A DNA stretch of 64,000 nt from Carboxylicivirga sp964602515 (GTDB lineage Bacteria; Bacteroidota; Bacteroidia; Bacteroidales; Marinilabiliaceae), in assembly GCA_964602515.1 (NCBI GenBank), contig CAZRRJ010000004.1, positions 1 through 64,000 of the forward strand, written 5' to 3'. The notes under the pieces are model-generated. The model was not told where the DNA came from. It did not search any database and saw only the letters and a program-made list of their open reading frames with translations. Each line of letters starts with the position of its first letter. The stretch's first letter is position 1. Both the position numbers and the translations under genes were made by a program. Of the stretch, positions 36,010 to 46,066 are shown piece by piece.

Positions 36010-37464
36010 TCAAACACTTATTTTTGCTTTTCTGATATTTCTTACCCGTATTAAAAACCCTGTAAATGCCACAAGAGCACACAAAGCACCTGAGTAAATC
36101 CCTACCATTAAATCAACACCTAACCCCCCGTTTTTTAACGGGGCCACAATAACGTAAGTAGAACAAACCACAGTCATAAAAGTTGCAGGTACAGATAACA
36201 TCCAGTGTTGCTTTCTTTTTTGGGCCAGGTACATAGCTCCTGTCCATAATACAACTACAGCCAAAATTTGATTGGATAAACCAAGGTATTTCCATATAGT
36301 AGTAAACTCTAACTGCGATAAAAGAAAGCCAACAGCAAACAGTGGTATACTAATTAATAACCTCTTTTTTATCGAAGACTGATCATACTTAAATACATCG
36401 GCAATGGTTAAACGTGCACTTCTAAATGCTGTATCACCAGTTGTTATAGGGCAAGCTATCACTCCTATTACAGCAAATACAGCCCCAACACTTCCTAACC
36501 AGGCCATGCTAATTTCATTAACCACCCAAGCCGGATTATGCCCTTCCTGTTGCATGGTTACATTTAAGCCATCAGCTCCACCAAAAAATGTCATTGCAGC
36601 TGTGGCCCATATTATTGCTACAATACCTTCAGCAATCATAGCGCCATAAAACACATACCTGCCATAACTTTCTTTTTTAATTGTTCTCGCCATCATTGGA
36701 GCCTGCGTTGAATGAAACCCACTTAATGCACCGCACGAAATAACAATAAACATCATGGGAAACAGTATATTATCTACCGGATTATGATGCCAGTTAGCAA
36801 AACTGCCTGATGATAATTCAGGCATTAACAGTGTACCTTTATAACTGCTCAATAACATGGCTCCACCTATTGCCAAGGCCATAATGATTAATGCTGCACC
36901 AAAAACAGGGTAAATTCGCCCAATTATTTTATTAACAGGTAACACTGTAGCAATTAAGTAGTAGGCAAAAATAACGTACAACCAAACACTTAAACCGCCA
37001 TTGGTAAGGTTGGCCAATAAACCTGCAGGGCCTGACACAAAGGCAACACCAACAAAAAGTAAAAGTAGCAAGGTAAAAATGCGAAGAAAATTTTGAAAGC
37101 CTTTTCCCAAATATTGACCTACAATTTCTGGAATACTGGCTCCTCCATGCCGTATAGACAACATACCCGAGAAGTAATCGTGTGTTGCCCCTATAAAGAT
37201 ACATCCCAAAACAATCCATATATAAGCCATTGGCCCATACATAGCACCAAGTATAGCACCAAAGATTGGCCCAAGACCGGCAATATTTAAAAACTGTATG
37301 GTAAATACTTTCCATGTTGGCATTGGTGTATAGTCAACACCATCAGCCTTGGAAACAGCAGGTGTAGGTTGCGAATCATCGGCACCAAAAAAGCGTTCTA
37401 CAAACTTACCATATAAAATAAAGCCCAGTAACAGGGCAACAATAGAACCTATAAATGTCCACAT
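36010..37464 (-). CDS. cstA: CstA-type peptide/pyruvate transporter
   Basis: 484 residues with about a dozen hydrophobic segments. Diagnostic blocks: QFLNIAGLGPIFGAILGAM, FIGATHDYFSGMLSIRHGG, SGFHSTQAPMMARTIKKES and GVIACPITTGDTAFRSARL. This is the shorter form of the carbon starvation protein family, shorter than the ~700-residue E. coli protein. Known members import pyruvate or peptides during carbon limitation. A Walker-like or regulatory partner is not present nearby. Confidence 0.88.
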   Translation of the reverse strand: MWTFIGSIVALLLGFILYGKFVERFFGADDSQPTPAVSKADGVDYTPMPTWKVFTIQFLNIAGLGPIFGAILGAMYGPMAYIWIVLGCIFIGATHDYFSGMLSIRHGGASIPEIVGQYLGKGFQNFLRIFTLLLLLFVGVAFVSGPAGLLANLTNGGLSVWLYVIFAYYLIATVLPVNKIIGRIYPVFGAALIIMALAIGGAMLLSSYKGTLLMPELSSGSFANWHHNPVDNILFPMMFIVISCGALSGFHSTQAPMMARTIKKESYGRYVFYGAMIAEGIVAIIWATAAMTFFGGADGLNVTMQQEGHNPAWVVNEISMAWLGSVGAVFAVIGVIACPITTGDTAFRSARLTIADVFKYDQSSIKKRLLISIPLFAVGFLLSQLEFTTIWKYLGLSNQILAVVVLWTGAMYLAQKRKQHWMLSVPATFMTVVCSTYVIVAPLKNGGLGVDLMVGIYSGALCALVAFTGFLIRVRNIRKAKISV

Positions 37465-37630
37465 AGCATATATACTTAACCGGTATTGTTCTGATTGAGA
37501 ACGACAAATTTAACATTTTTGTATAAACAAAAGATGTATATATTACATCAAATGTATACATCTAAGAACTGTTCAATTAGCACCCCAAAAATATGGCAAT
37601 CATTTCAAGAATTACTAATTTCGATTCGAA

Positions 37631-39562
37631 ATGCAAAACCATCTACCTATGCGCAGACTTATCATTTTAGTTACAATACTTATCTCAGGCAATCTTCTTG
37701 CTTCAAACATTAATGATTACTTATTACCGGCACCTAAATCACTAACAATTAATAATGGTCAATTCTCAAGCCATACCCTAAAAGTATCAATTAACAGCTT
37801 TGCTCCACAATACAATAAACCATTACTTAAGCTACTAAATGCGTTTGAGCAGACCAATATAAAAACCCAGGTATACCCGCTTAATATAGCTTCTGTAAGC
37901 CCGAGTTTAACAACGCAAATTAATAAAAGGCTAAAAAAGCAGGCTTACACACTTAAAATCTCAAACCATAAAATTGAGCTTTGGGGAGGCTGTGAGATTG
38001 GGCTATACTATGGTTTATTGAGCTTACAGCAGATTGGTGAGTTTGCCATACAAGAAGGCTATTGGCCCTGCCTGGAAATAAATGATGAACCTGACTTTGA
38101 TCGAAGGGGTATTATGCTGGATATAAGCAGGGACAAAGTACCTACAATGCAAACTCTTTATACCATCATTGATCAACTGGCACAATGGAAAACCAATGAA
38201 ATACAATTGTATACCGAACATGTATTTGCCTATAAAAACCATAAAACAGTATGGGAAAATGCAAGTCCCATAACAGCAGAAGAAATTCAAAAACTGGATA
38301 AATACTGCCGAGCACATTTTATTGATTTAGTACCCAACCAAAATTCTTTTGGCCACATGCACCGCTGGTTAAAACATAAAGAATACGAGCACCTGGCAGA
38401 ACTTGTTAAACCCGGCAAAACTATTTGGGGCATGATGTCACGCACAAGCCTGAGCCCAGTTGAAACAGGATCATTTGAACTAATGCAGGAGCTGTATGCC
38501 GAGTTACTTCCTAACTTTTCGAGTCAATATTTTAATATTGGCTGTGATGAAACAGTTGAGCTGGGTGTTGGTAAATCTAAAGCATTATGCAAAAAAATTG
38601 GTAAAGGCCGGGTGTACCTTAATTTTGTACTTCAGCTGAATAAAGAGGCCAACAAACACAATAAAACCACGCAGTTCTGGGGTGATATTATTCTCCATCA
38701 TCCAGAATTAATTTCGGAACTACCCAAAGACATGGTTGCACTTATTTGGGGCTATGAGGCCAATTATCCGTTTAATACATACTGTCCTAAATTTAAGAAT
38801 GCCGGCCTCCCCTACTATGTTTGCCCCGGCACCTCAACATGGAACTCCATTATCGGGCGTAATGCAAATGGCTTTGCCAATCTTAAAAATGCAGCTATTA
38901 ATGGAAAAAAATATAAGGCTACCGGATTTCTTAACACCAATTGGGGTGATCAGGGGCATTGGCAACCTCTCTCTGTCTGTTATCCCGGCATTTTATATGG
39001 CGCAGCATTAAGCTGGAATGTGGAAAACAACCAAAATATAAATGTCGCGCAGCATGTATCGCGGCAGGTATATAACGATAGCACGGGCGTTATTGGTGAT
39101 GTGATCGTGAAGTTAGGAAACGCCTATTTGGAAATGAATGCTTTAACAGATAATAGCAATATATTTCACCAGCTCTTAAAAAGAAACCGTAAATCAATAA
39201 AAACAGACCGGTGGTTAAAGCGTGTAAGCATGGTTAAAACAGAGCAAACAATCAGCTATATTAACAGGGAGGTGAGCCGCCTGGATAAGCTAAATCTTAA
39301 TTGCCCGGATGCTGCTATTGTAAAAATGGAACTTAACCAAGCCAGCAGCCTGGCTTTGCATGCCTGCGAACTGGCAAAAGCCAAACTTAAAACCAGTAAT
39401 GGCCACTTCAGCAGTATCAGTGAAAGCCACAAGGCAGGCTTGCGAAATGAATTAAGCCAGCTAATAGAGAACCATCGCCGCATATGGCTTATGCGAAACC
39501 GCCCGGGCGGACTGGATGACTCTGCCGGAAAAATGACCAGAATTTTAGATACGTACAAGTAA
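37631..39562 (+). CDS. GH20 beta-N-acetylhexosaminidase, exported
   Basis: 643 residues (an alternative ATG at 37649 gives a cleaner signal peptide, MRRLIILVTILISGNLLAS). An N-terminal GH20b-type domain (~25-150) is followed by the (beta/alpha)8 domain starting at DRRGIMLDISRDKVP. The catalytic pair is in FNIGCDETVELG near residues 304-305 and a substrate-aromatic segment is GFLNTNWGDQGHW. GH20 enzymes remove terminal N-acetylglucosamine or N-acetylgalactosamine from glycans or chitooligosaccharides; the signal peptide places it in the periplasm or outside. A single gene with no PUL partners. Confidence 0.88.
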   Translation: MQNHLPMRRLIILVTILISGNLLASNINDYLLPAPKSLTINNGQFSSHTLKVSINSFAPQYNKPLLKLLNAFEQTNIKTQVYPLNIASVSPSLTTQINKRLKKQAYTLKISNHKIELWGGCEIGLYYGLLSLQQIGEFAIQEGYWPCLEINDEPDFDRRGIMLDISRDKVPTMQTLYTIIDQLAQWKTNEIQLYTEHVFAYKNHKTVWENASPITAEEIQKLDKYCRAHFIDLVPNQNSFGHMHRWLKHKEYEHLAELVKPGKTIWGMMSRTSLSPVETGSFELMQELYAELLPNFSSQYFNIGCDETVELGVGKSKALCKKIGKGRVYLNFVLQLNKEANKHNKTTQFWGDIILHHPELISELPKDMVALIWGYEANYPFNTYCPKFKNAGLPYYVCPGTSTWNSIIGRNANGFANLKNAAINGKKYKATGFLNTNWGDQGHWQPLSVCYPGILYGAALSWNVENNQNINVAQHVSRQVYNDSTGVIGDVIVKLGNAYLEMNALTDNSNIFHQLLKRNRKSIKTDRWLKRVSMVKTEQTISYINREVSRLDKLNLNCPDAAIVKMELNQASSLALHACELAKAKLKTSNGHFSSISESHKAGLRNELSQLIENHRRIWLMRNRPGGLDDSAGKMTRILDTYK

Positions 39563-40544
39563 TACAAATGTATTACTACTATACTTATATGCGTTCTTTC
39601 GTTGCACACAAGTATTTAATTATAAAGCCTAAGGGTATATTTTCTACCTCAGAGGCTCAATGCCCGATGTATTTGCCCGCTTCTTTAGTATTAAATACTG
39701 CGCTTGTGAGCTTTTTAAGATGAAACGATACCCATTGGGGGTAATAAGTCATCCTTTTTACTCCGTGCATTAGCTTACAAAAGCCCGATCTATATCTTAA
39801 AAAAGGTCAATTTTCTGCCAAAAAGAGCCGGGCTTGTCAGTTTTTGGCAGAACTGGCTTGTAATGGACTATAAAGTTTAGCTCAAGTTGTCATATTGTTG
39901 ATTGAAATTTGATCTTTTTTCCGGCAAAAAAGGCTTAAAACTGGGCTTATTTGAATATTAATTGACCTAAATAAGTTATTAACCGGCCTTTATAAGCATA
40001 AAAATTAAGCCTTCATAAGGTATAATTCGACCCTTTTTAAATAAAAGTTGATGCAAGATGGCAGCTCCTTGTCAGGTTTTACTTGTGTTATGATACTTTT
40101 TGCTTAAGTTCTGATCTGTTAATATTCAATCGGATAGTATTCAGGTTAAAAAAACATACAACAAGCTACAGTAATCAGTCTGCCCAGGTAAAACCATTTA
40201 TAAATATATCTCTTCTGCGCTACAGTTTTTTTCTTTAGCCCCTAATGCCTTTACAAGTACTCCCTGGCACTCAATATTTGTAAGTGTTCTGTGGCTATAT
40301 TTTCATGTTGGGTTTCGCTATTTAATTGACCTAAATGTTAATATATATGCTTGTTTTTTAACGCTGATTAACACAAAAATAAATTACTTTTGCAATATCT
40401 TATTGGCGACTTTAATGCATTATTAACAATGTTATATAACTTCTCACCTTGAAGTTCACGCCATCCAAATGCAAACCATATGCATTGTCGATGCTTTAAA
40501 GGGTAAGGTCTCGCTCAATTTTTTTATATTTTAAAATTTGTAAT
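39563..40544. other. Long gene-free region with an 11-bp hairpin
   Basis: About 980 bp without a credible coding frame on either strand. It holds one perfect inverted repeat at 39814-39824/39841-39851 (TCTGCCAAAAA and TTTTTGGCAGA, 16-nt spacer), and several short near-repeats of GGCTTAAAACTGGGC/GGCTTGT type. Possibly decayed mobile DNA; nothing firm. Confidence 0.6.
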
Positions 40545-41903
40545 ATGAAACGATATTGGCGTTTGTACCGACCTCATTATGCTGCTACCCGCAAGCTTGC
40601 TGTACCTGTAATAATTGCGCAGGTTGGCCAAATAACTGTTGGACTTGCGGATAATATGATGATCGGGCAATTGGGAAAATCAGAACTGGCAGCAGCAGCC
40701 TTTGCTAATACTTTATTCTCCCTGCCTTTAATTTTTGGTATTGGCTTTGCAATGGCCATTACACCATTAATAGGTAAAACTAAAGATTCGGGCAGTACCG
40801 AAGAACTTTCCGCATTAAAGAAGGGAGCTTTTTTTGCCAATAGCTTTATGGCGGTGTTTCTTGCCGGAGTATGTATAGCCCTCTACTATGGTATGCCACA
40901 AATGCAACAGCCAGCTAACATACTTGGTAAATCACAAAATTACTTTAGCATTATTGGCTTGTCTATTATACCCCTTATGCTATTCTTAAGCGGTAAACAA
41001 GTAGCTGAAGGCCTTTCAAATACCAAATTAGCCATGCGTATTACCATAATGGCTAACCTTATAAACATTATTGGCAACTACATACTTATATTCGGAAAGT
41101 TTGGAGCCCCGGCATTAGGTTTAACTGGTGCAGGCTGGTCTACCCTGTTATCACGGTGCATTATGGCCATCCTTATGCTTATTTACATTAATAAAATACC
41201 TCAACTCAAAGCCCCGTTTACACGCAAAAATTTTCATAAAATAAGTACTTCATGCATTAAAACCATTAAACTAGGTCTGCCAATGGGCTTACACATGTTA
41301 TCAGAAGCTTCTGCATTTATATTAGCTGGTATTATGATGGGATGGATTAGTGAAAGTGGATTGGCTGCCCACCAAATTGTTATCAGTTTATCAACCTTTG
41401 GGTTTATGCTTTACCAAGGTATTGGTGTTAGTACAACCATACGCATTAGTCAGTTCTCGGCACGACAAGTACCTTCACTTATACGTCATGCTTCGCGGGC
41501 TTCAGTACAAATTGTCGTTTTAATGGTTTTGCTTATCTCTTGTACATTTATCTTACTACGTCATATACTCCCCCAATTATTTACTGATGATGCGGAAGTT
41601 ATTGCAATGGCTTCAAAAATGATTGTTATACTGGTTATATTCCAGGTTTTTGATGCTATTCAGATTATTTACTCAAGTATTTTGCGGGGCTTAGCTGATG
41701 CCACTATACCCGGATTATTAACTTTTATTTCTTATTTTTTAATTGCGATTCCTTTTAGTTATTGGGCTGCATTTTATGGTGGGTTTAATGAAATAGGAAT
41801 TTGGCTGGGCTTTCCGGTTGGTTTATGTATTTGTGCCATATTGTTTCATATAAGAATCCATTTCTTACATAAAAAACTGGCTCAACTTCCAATTTCAAGG
41901 TAA
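40545..41903 (+). CDS. MATE family multidrug/cation exporter
   Basis: 452 residues with twelve hydrophobic segments in two halves. IIAQVGQITVGLADNMMIGQLG at the N-terminus and GLPMGLHMLSEASAFILAGI at the start of the second half match MATE proteins. Such transporters expel cationic compounds using Na+ or H+ gradients; the ligand is not predictable. It stands alone between two long gene-free regions. Confidence 0.9.
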   Translation: MKRYWRLYRPHYAATRKLAVPVIIAQVGQITVGLADNMMIGQLGKSELAAAAFANTLFSLPLIFGIGFAMAITPLIGKTKDSGSTEELSALKKGAFFANSFMAVFLAGVCIALYYGMPQMQQPANILGKSQNYFSIIGLSIIPLMLFLSGKQVAEGLSNTKLAMRITIMANLINIIGNYILIFGKFGAPALGLTGAGWSTLLSRCIMAILMLIYINKIPQLKAPFTRKNFHKISTSCIKTIKLGLPMGLHMLSEASAFILAGIMMGWISESGLAAHQIVISLSTFGFMLYQGIGVSTTIRISQFSARQVPSLIRHASRASVQIVVLMVLLISCTFILLRHILPQLFTDDAEVIAMASKMIVILVIFQVFDAIQIIYSSILRGLADATIPGLLTFISYFLIAIPFSYWAAFYGGFNEIGIWLGFPVGLCICAILFHIRIHFLHKKLAQLPISR

Positions 41904-42169
41904 GTATTATAAAAATTCAGCATTTTAATACTTACCCCCTGTTTTTTACTTACAATATCGTATTAAGAAATAATTTAAAGTTTTTACCCCCCTAAAAAAC
42001 GGCGGAAATTAAATAGATTTATTAATTTATTACAAACACACCCTATTTAAGGGTAGCCATAACTACACTTTATATGCATTTTTTATAAACACACCCCTTA
42101 ATTTAACACTCTATTTACAATTTTTTAACACATTCTTTGTTGCATACCCTATAAATATCACCATCTTTG

Positions 42170-42255
42170 TATTGGATTTTTTCATAAAAACTTGGATTTA
42201 GTTAGCTGATTTAAGAGGAAGGACAGATAAACGTATCTGTCCTCTCTTTTTTTAT
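42170..42255 (+). ncRNA. Candidate short transcript ending in a strong hairpin
   Basis: A promoter-like stretch (TTTGTTGC, then CATCTTTG at about 42165-42172, resembling TAnnTTTG) is followed about 50 bp later by a strong intrinsic terminator, with no coding frame between. This could be a ~75-nt small RNA. No known RNA family is recognised. Confidence 0.3.
42214..42253 (+). terminator. Intrinsic terminator
   Basis: GGACAGATA-AACG-TATCTGTCC forms a perfect 9-bp stem with a 4-nt loop at 42221-42242, followed by a run of seven Ts. Confidence 0.75.
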
Positions 42256-42345
42256 AGGCCTCTACGGACGAAGCTATGAAACGTAGCTTGTGTTACGCCT
42301 GCGGCAAGCTATGCTTTATGAGACATTGTTGCCATGCGAACTTGA

Positions 42346-42880
42346 TTAAAGCTCATCAATTTTTAATACAATTTGATTCACATGGTCAATTCTATACAAT
42401 AAGGCTGATTCATTAATTTGCATCCAGTTGAATAAGTCCTTAATCAGACGGTAATTTTGTTTTGCATAGGTTGTACCTTTTACGGCATTACCTAAACTAA
42501 AACAAACTGGTTTATGATGAGTAATTCTATTCCTAACATCATTAATCTTCTCTAATTCGTTGAAAATATATCTGTGATTATATTGAATCGCTGGTGTACC
42601 AGTAGGTTTTGCAGGAAAAAACCTTAATAAGGACTGACCTCCAGAATGAAACTGAGGTTGAGAAAACAGATACCTCCAAAATCCATTTCTGCTATCAATT
42701 TAGCATGTGTATAGCTGTGATTTAATTTTCTTAAGGCTCTAGAAACTATGTTTCCGGTTTTTCTACAGCGATGATTGTCAAATATTCCGCCTGGATTTAC
42801 AGAACTTCTTAACCAATTATTTCCATGCACAGAACTGTAATGACTATCAATTGCATTTCTAAGTGCAATTTAAAAGCAAC
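42346..42880 (-). pseudogene. Frameshifted Abi-like/HEPN-domain gene remnant
   Basis: Two adjacent minus-strand frames make one Abi-like product. The first reads ALRNAIDSHYSSVHGNNW to AKLIAEMDFG. A one-base shift near 42685 then continues as FWRYLFSQPQFHSGGQSL and NHRYIFNELEKINDVRNR, followed by ITHHKPVCF, ending KIDEL at the stop 42346. RNRITHH contains the Rx4H HEPN ribonuclease motif. An in-frame stop precedes ALRNAID, so the N-terminal ~50 residues are also gone. HEPN/Abi-like genes often serve phage defence or toxin-antitoxin functions; this one looks inactive. Confidence 0.75.
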
Positions 42881-43195
42881 TTATAATTGTAAATAGTTAT
42901 TGTGAAAGTTTCAAATTAAGTCGATACAAAGTCATAGCTTTACATGTATCATTCGAACATGCAGTAATATCCTGCTCATACGAGGTTGAGACATTACTCT
43001 CTCAAAAACTAAATACTTCATAATTATTTCTTGTAAAACACAAATATATGCATTGCACTTGCATTATATTATTCCCAGTGGCCCCTGATTTATATCAAGC
43101 TACTGGGTTTCTGCTTTTATAAAACAGACTTCTTCAATTATTTCATTCTCTATTTCCATTTTTTTTGCTTGTGCATGGCAACTAATCTGTAAGCA

Positions 43196-43228
43196 CAAAA
43201 AAAAGCCGATACATACTGCACCGGCTCT
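43196..43228 (-). terminator. Intrinsic terminator of the PNGase F-like gene
   Basis: On the minus strand AGCCG pairs with CGGCT around a 13-nt loop, followed by eight Ts, 23 bp beyond the stop of the gene at 43251. Confidence 0.65.
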
Positions 43229-43250
43229 GTTCAGATTTATTCAAATTTCA

Positions 43251-44963
43251 TTACTCATACTCACCAATCAGGATACCCGAAATACTCCAGGCACTAAAGC
43301 TTGTTCCAGCCGGTTCACCTAGTGGTATAGCTACCTTTAATAAATGGTTACCTGCTTTTAAGTCTGGTAATTCAAAATATTCAGGATTTGTTGCCATACC
43401 CGGACACCATCCACTTCTACTCAGGTCTGATGACGAAATTCCATTCCAGAAATTACCCGAAACCGGATTATGCTTACGATAAGCGGCACAGTCAGTGCGC
43501 CATGGTGTAAATGTATAAACACGCTTACCATCTATGAATATTTCATTCTGTTTAGGATTAAACTCATCGCCACCTCCCCAGCCACCATGACCGGTTGTGA
43601 TATAACGAAACTTAAGGTTTTTAACACCTTCAGGCACATCAAAGCGTAGCGTTAAGCTATCGTTTTTAAACATGGTACCATAGCGCTGGCCTCCCATCTC
43701 CATAACATTACAGGTATTAAACAGGGGTTGCATATAGTATTTCTTAGCTGCGCCCTCTTCCCATTCAAAGCTTCCCGGGTAAGCATTAATATCAAGGGTA
43801 AGTTTATGCCCTCCCCTATCATAGTTACCAATAAAAGCACCAATTAATACTTCACCTTCCAGGTACGGTTTAAGTTCTGTTACATCTTGCTTGTATACCG
43901 AGTGATCTTCCCACTCCATATCTTTAATTTTTACCCGGTCGTTAAAGTGTCTTACACCAAAAGTGGTAAAAAAGCGCACCAGTTCAACCACCGGATCATA
44001 CTGTTCTGTAGCTATCACGCCCTGGTAATCCAGGCTATCTGCATCATAATATATTGGTAAGGTCTTAACCCCATTCTTAAGTCCATCCCAAAAAGATTGT
44101 TCTTTACCTGTAGGAATAACAAAAACAGAACCCGTACGATCATAAGCATCTCCATTACTATATTGTGTTATTTCAGCAAATACCGAATAGTGGTCAGGCG
44201 TTTTTGGTAATTTTACTTTTTTAACGATTAATGTTCCTCCTGCAAAATGGTAAACCGTATCCAAAACAGGTGTTGATACGTTCATTTTTTCTTTTCCCCA
44301 ACAAATCTGCTCATCATCAAACACGCGAGTACTAATAATCATTTTTTCTCTTTTGATATCACCCAATGCATTTCTATCTACCTCTTCTCCCAATGCATCA
44401 GGAATTAATCCTGCTTTTGCCTTTTTCCTGCTAATGGAAATAACATCAGCTCTTGTTTCACTATTGCCATTACGCACTATACTAAGAACTAAGCCCGGTA
44501 CATTACCTACACGTGGTTGCGGCGTACCTTTAATACCCGCTGCTTCGGTATACCATATTTCAATATGGTTGGAGTTAATAACTGTTTTTGCCAATTTACA
44601 GGTATATCCTTTTATCTCACGGGTTTCATCTTTAAACTCCACTTTAGGCAGTGCCGCAAGTGTGCCTAATGCATGAAACATATCTCCGTCATCAAAAGAT
44701 GCAACTGAAATAAGCTGACCGTTGTTATAATTAATATAACTAGCTTCGTGGGCATAACCCGGAATAAGTTTTTTTACAGCAGGGGCTTCGCTCCATACTT
44801 TTGACGTATTGGCAGCGTACTGAACATATAAGGCAGGCCTGTCACTACGTTCTTCTCCATTATAAAAGGTTGTGTAAGTAACCGAACCCTGCTTTTGATA
44901 GTTTTGTGCAAACAGACCTTGTGTGATAGTACTTACAAAGGCCAGTAAATAAATTAGCTTCAT
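43251..44963 (-). CDS. PNGase F-like peptide N-glycosidase with GLPGLI-type N-terminal domain
   Basis: About 570 residues from the ATG at 44963 (signal MKLIYLLAFVSTITQGLFAQ; a start at 44990 adds nine residues). Residues ~25-230 follow the GLPGLI pattern of extracellular Bacteroidota proteins (IKGYTCKLAKTVI, EIWYTEAAGIKG, NVPGLVLSI). The C-terminal half matches PNGase F: ITTGHGGWGGGDEFNPKQN, TPWRTDCAAYRKHNPVSG and DLSRSGWCPGMATNPEYF. PNGase F cuts the bond between asparagine and N-glycans; the GDEF region holds family catalytic acid residues. The protein should be exported and act on host or dietary glycoproteins. A single gene with its own terminator. Confidence 0.87.
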   Translation of the reverse strand: MKLIYLLAFVSTITQGLFAQNYQKQGSVTYTTFYNGEERSDRPALYVQYAANTSKVWSEAPAVKKLIPGYAHEASYINYNNGQLISVASFDDGDMFHALGTLAALPKVEFKDETREIKGYTCKLAKTVINSNHIEIWYTEAAGIKGTPQPRVGNVPGLVLSIVRNGNSETRADVISISRKKAKAGLIPDALGEEVDRNALGDIKREKMIISTRVFDDEQICWGKEKMNVSTPVLDTVYHFAGGTLIVKKVKLPKTPDHYSVFAEITQYSNGDAYDRTGSVFVIPTGKEQSFWDGLKNGVKTLPIYYDADSLDYQGVIATEQYDPVVELVRFFTTFGVRHFNDRVKIKDMEWEDHSVYKQDVTELKPYLEGEVLIGAFIGNYDRGGHKLTLDINAYPGSFEWEEGAAKKYYMQPLFNTCNVMEMGGQRYGTMFKNDSLTLRFDVPEGVKNLKFRYITTGHGGWGGGDEFNPKQNEIFIDGKRVYTFTPWRTDCAAYRKHNPVSGNFWNGISSSDLSRSGWCPGMATNPEYFELPDLKAGNHLLKVAIPLGEPAGTSFSAWSISGILIGEYE

Positions 44964-45075
44964 GAATAGTTGAGTTTTAATTATCATCAATTACAAAAGT
45001 AATCGCAACAACTCAAACCATATAGAACAAATGTTCAAGAAGGGATGTCATTTCACACAGAAGACAACAATACCC

Positions 45076-45879
45076 TTACTTATCGGACAATGACGTAAGC
45101 CATGTGCGAATAACTTTAGTTACACCGTCCATATTATTATTGGCTGCAATATACCTGGCAATTTTTATTAATTTAGGATGGGCATTGGCCATGGCAAAGC
45201 TATATTCTCCCTTCTGCAACATCTCATAATCGTTAAGGTAATCGCCAAAAACCATTGTTTCGCTTGGCAAAACACCAAACTGATCCTGAAGAAATTCAAC
45301 AGCAACTCCTTTGTTAACTCCCTTTGGCATTATATCCAACCAAACAGGACTTGATGTGCTTACCTGGAAAAGCGAGTTAAAACGTTTTTTAATAATTCGG
45401 TAAGTCGATGATTCTAAATTATTAAAATCATTAATAGCAATCTTCAATATTTCATCTTCAACTGCCAATAAATCATCAACTACGGTATGCCTAACGTAAT
45501 ACTTGGCCAGCTCCCCCATAAAAGCAGCAGAAGTGGTATCTTCAACATATGCACCATCTTTGCCACACAATACCATATTTACTCCCTCCAGTTGCCGCAC
45601 TCTATTTATTAATTCTTTTGCATCAACAGCCTTTATTGGGTTCATTACCTTTGACTGGCCCAACCAATTAATAAAGCCACCATTCTCAGCTACAAAAGCA
45701 AAGTTGTGATCAAGGTGAGTAAATTCATCAACCAGGGTATAGTATTGGCGTCCACTGGCCACAACAAACTGTATACCCGCATCCTTCATCATATGAAAAA
45801 CACTGGTAAAATCATTGGGTAATTGTTTTTGAGAATTCAACAGGGTACCGTCCATATCGGACACAATCATCTTAATCAT
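45076..45879 (-). CDS. Cof-type HAD-superfamily phosphatase
   Basis: 267 residues. Motif I IVSDMDGTLLNS (nucleophile Asp8, Asp10), motif II VVASGRQYY, a C2-type cap in the middle and motif IV MVFGDYLNDYEMLQ. This is the Cof/HAD-IIB group, which dephosphorylates sugar phosphates or cofactors; the actual substrate is not evident. Confidence 0.88.
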   Translation of the reverse strand: MIKMIVSDMDGTLLNSQKQLPNDFTSVFHMMKDAGIQFVVASGRQYYTLVDEFTHLDHNFAFVAENGGFINWLGQSKVMNPIKAVDAKELINRVRQLEGVNMVLCGKDGAYVEDTTSAAFMGELAKYYVRHTVVDDLLAVEDEILKIAINDFNNLESSTYRIIKKRFNSLFQVSTSSPVWLDIMPKGVNKGVAVEFLQDQFGVLPSETMVFGDYLNDYEMLQKGEYSFAMANAHPKLIKIARYIAANNNMDGVTKVIRTWLTSLSDK

Positions 45880-46013
45880 GAGCCTAAATTTTTGAGTCTC
45901 AAAGATAAGTTGATTCTAAAAGAATAAATGGTAGTAAAAGTTAAGAATACAAAAATATATACCCGCCTTTTATTGTAGTTCTGATTTAAAAACCACCTGG
46001 TTTAGTTCAACAC

Positions 46014-46041
46014 CAAAAAAATACCGCTTAAAGCGGTATTT
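46014..46041 (-). terminator. Intrinsic terminator of the DsbD-like gene
   Basis: AAATACCGCTT and AAGCGGTATTT form a near-perfect stem; read on the minus strand it is followed by a run of Ts, 26 bp past the stop of 46067-46525. Confidence 0.75.
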
Positions 46042-46066
46042 CTGCACATATTTGGTAAGCTTTTAT

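Larger units (their letters stand above)
41904..43250. other. Intergenic region with candidate small RNA, terminator and pseudogene
   Basis: Bases 41904-42170 are AT-rich and gene-free. A candidate sRNA ends at the hairpin 42221-42242, and a frameshifted HEPN-type pseudogene fills 42346-42880. From 42880 to 43195 nothing further is supported. Confidence 0.7.

Noticed and set aside
36932..37315. 127-residue frame overlapping cstA
   Set aside because: Cys/Trp-rich frame-shadow of the transporter gene.
42624..42830. Independent 68-residue gene
   Set aside because: It is the 5' part of the frameshifted HEPN remnant and continues in the next frame.
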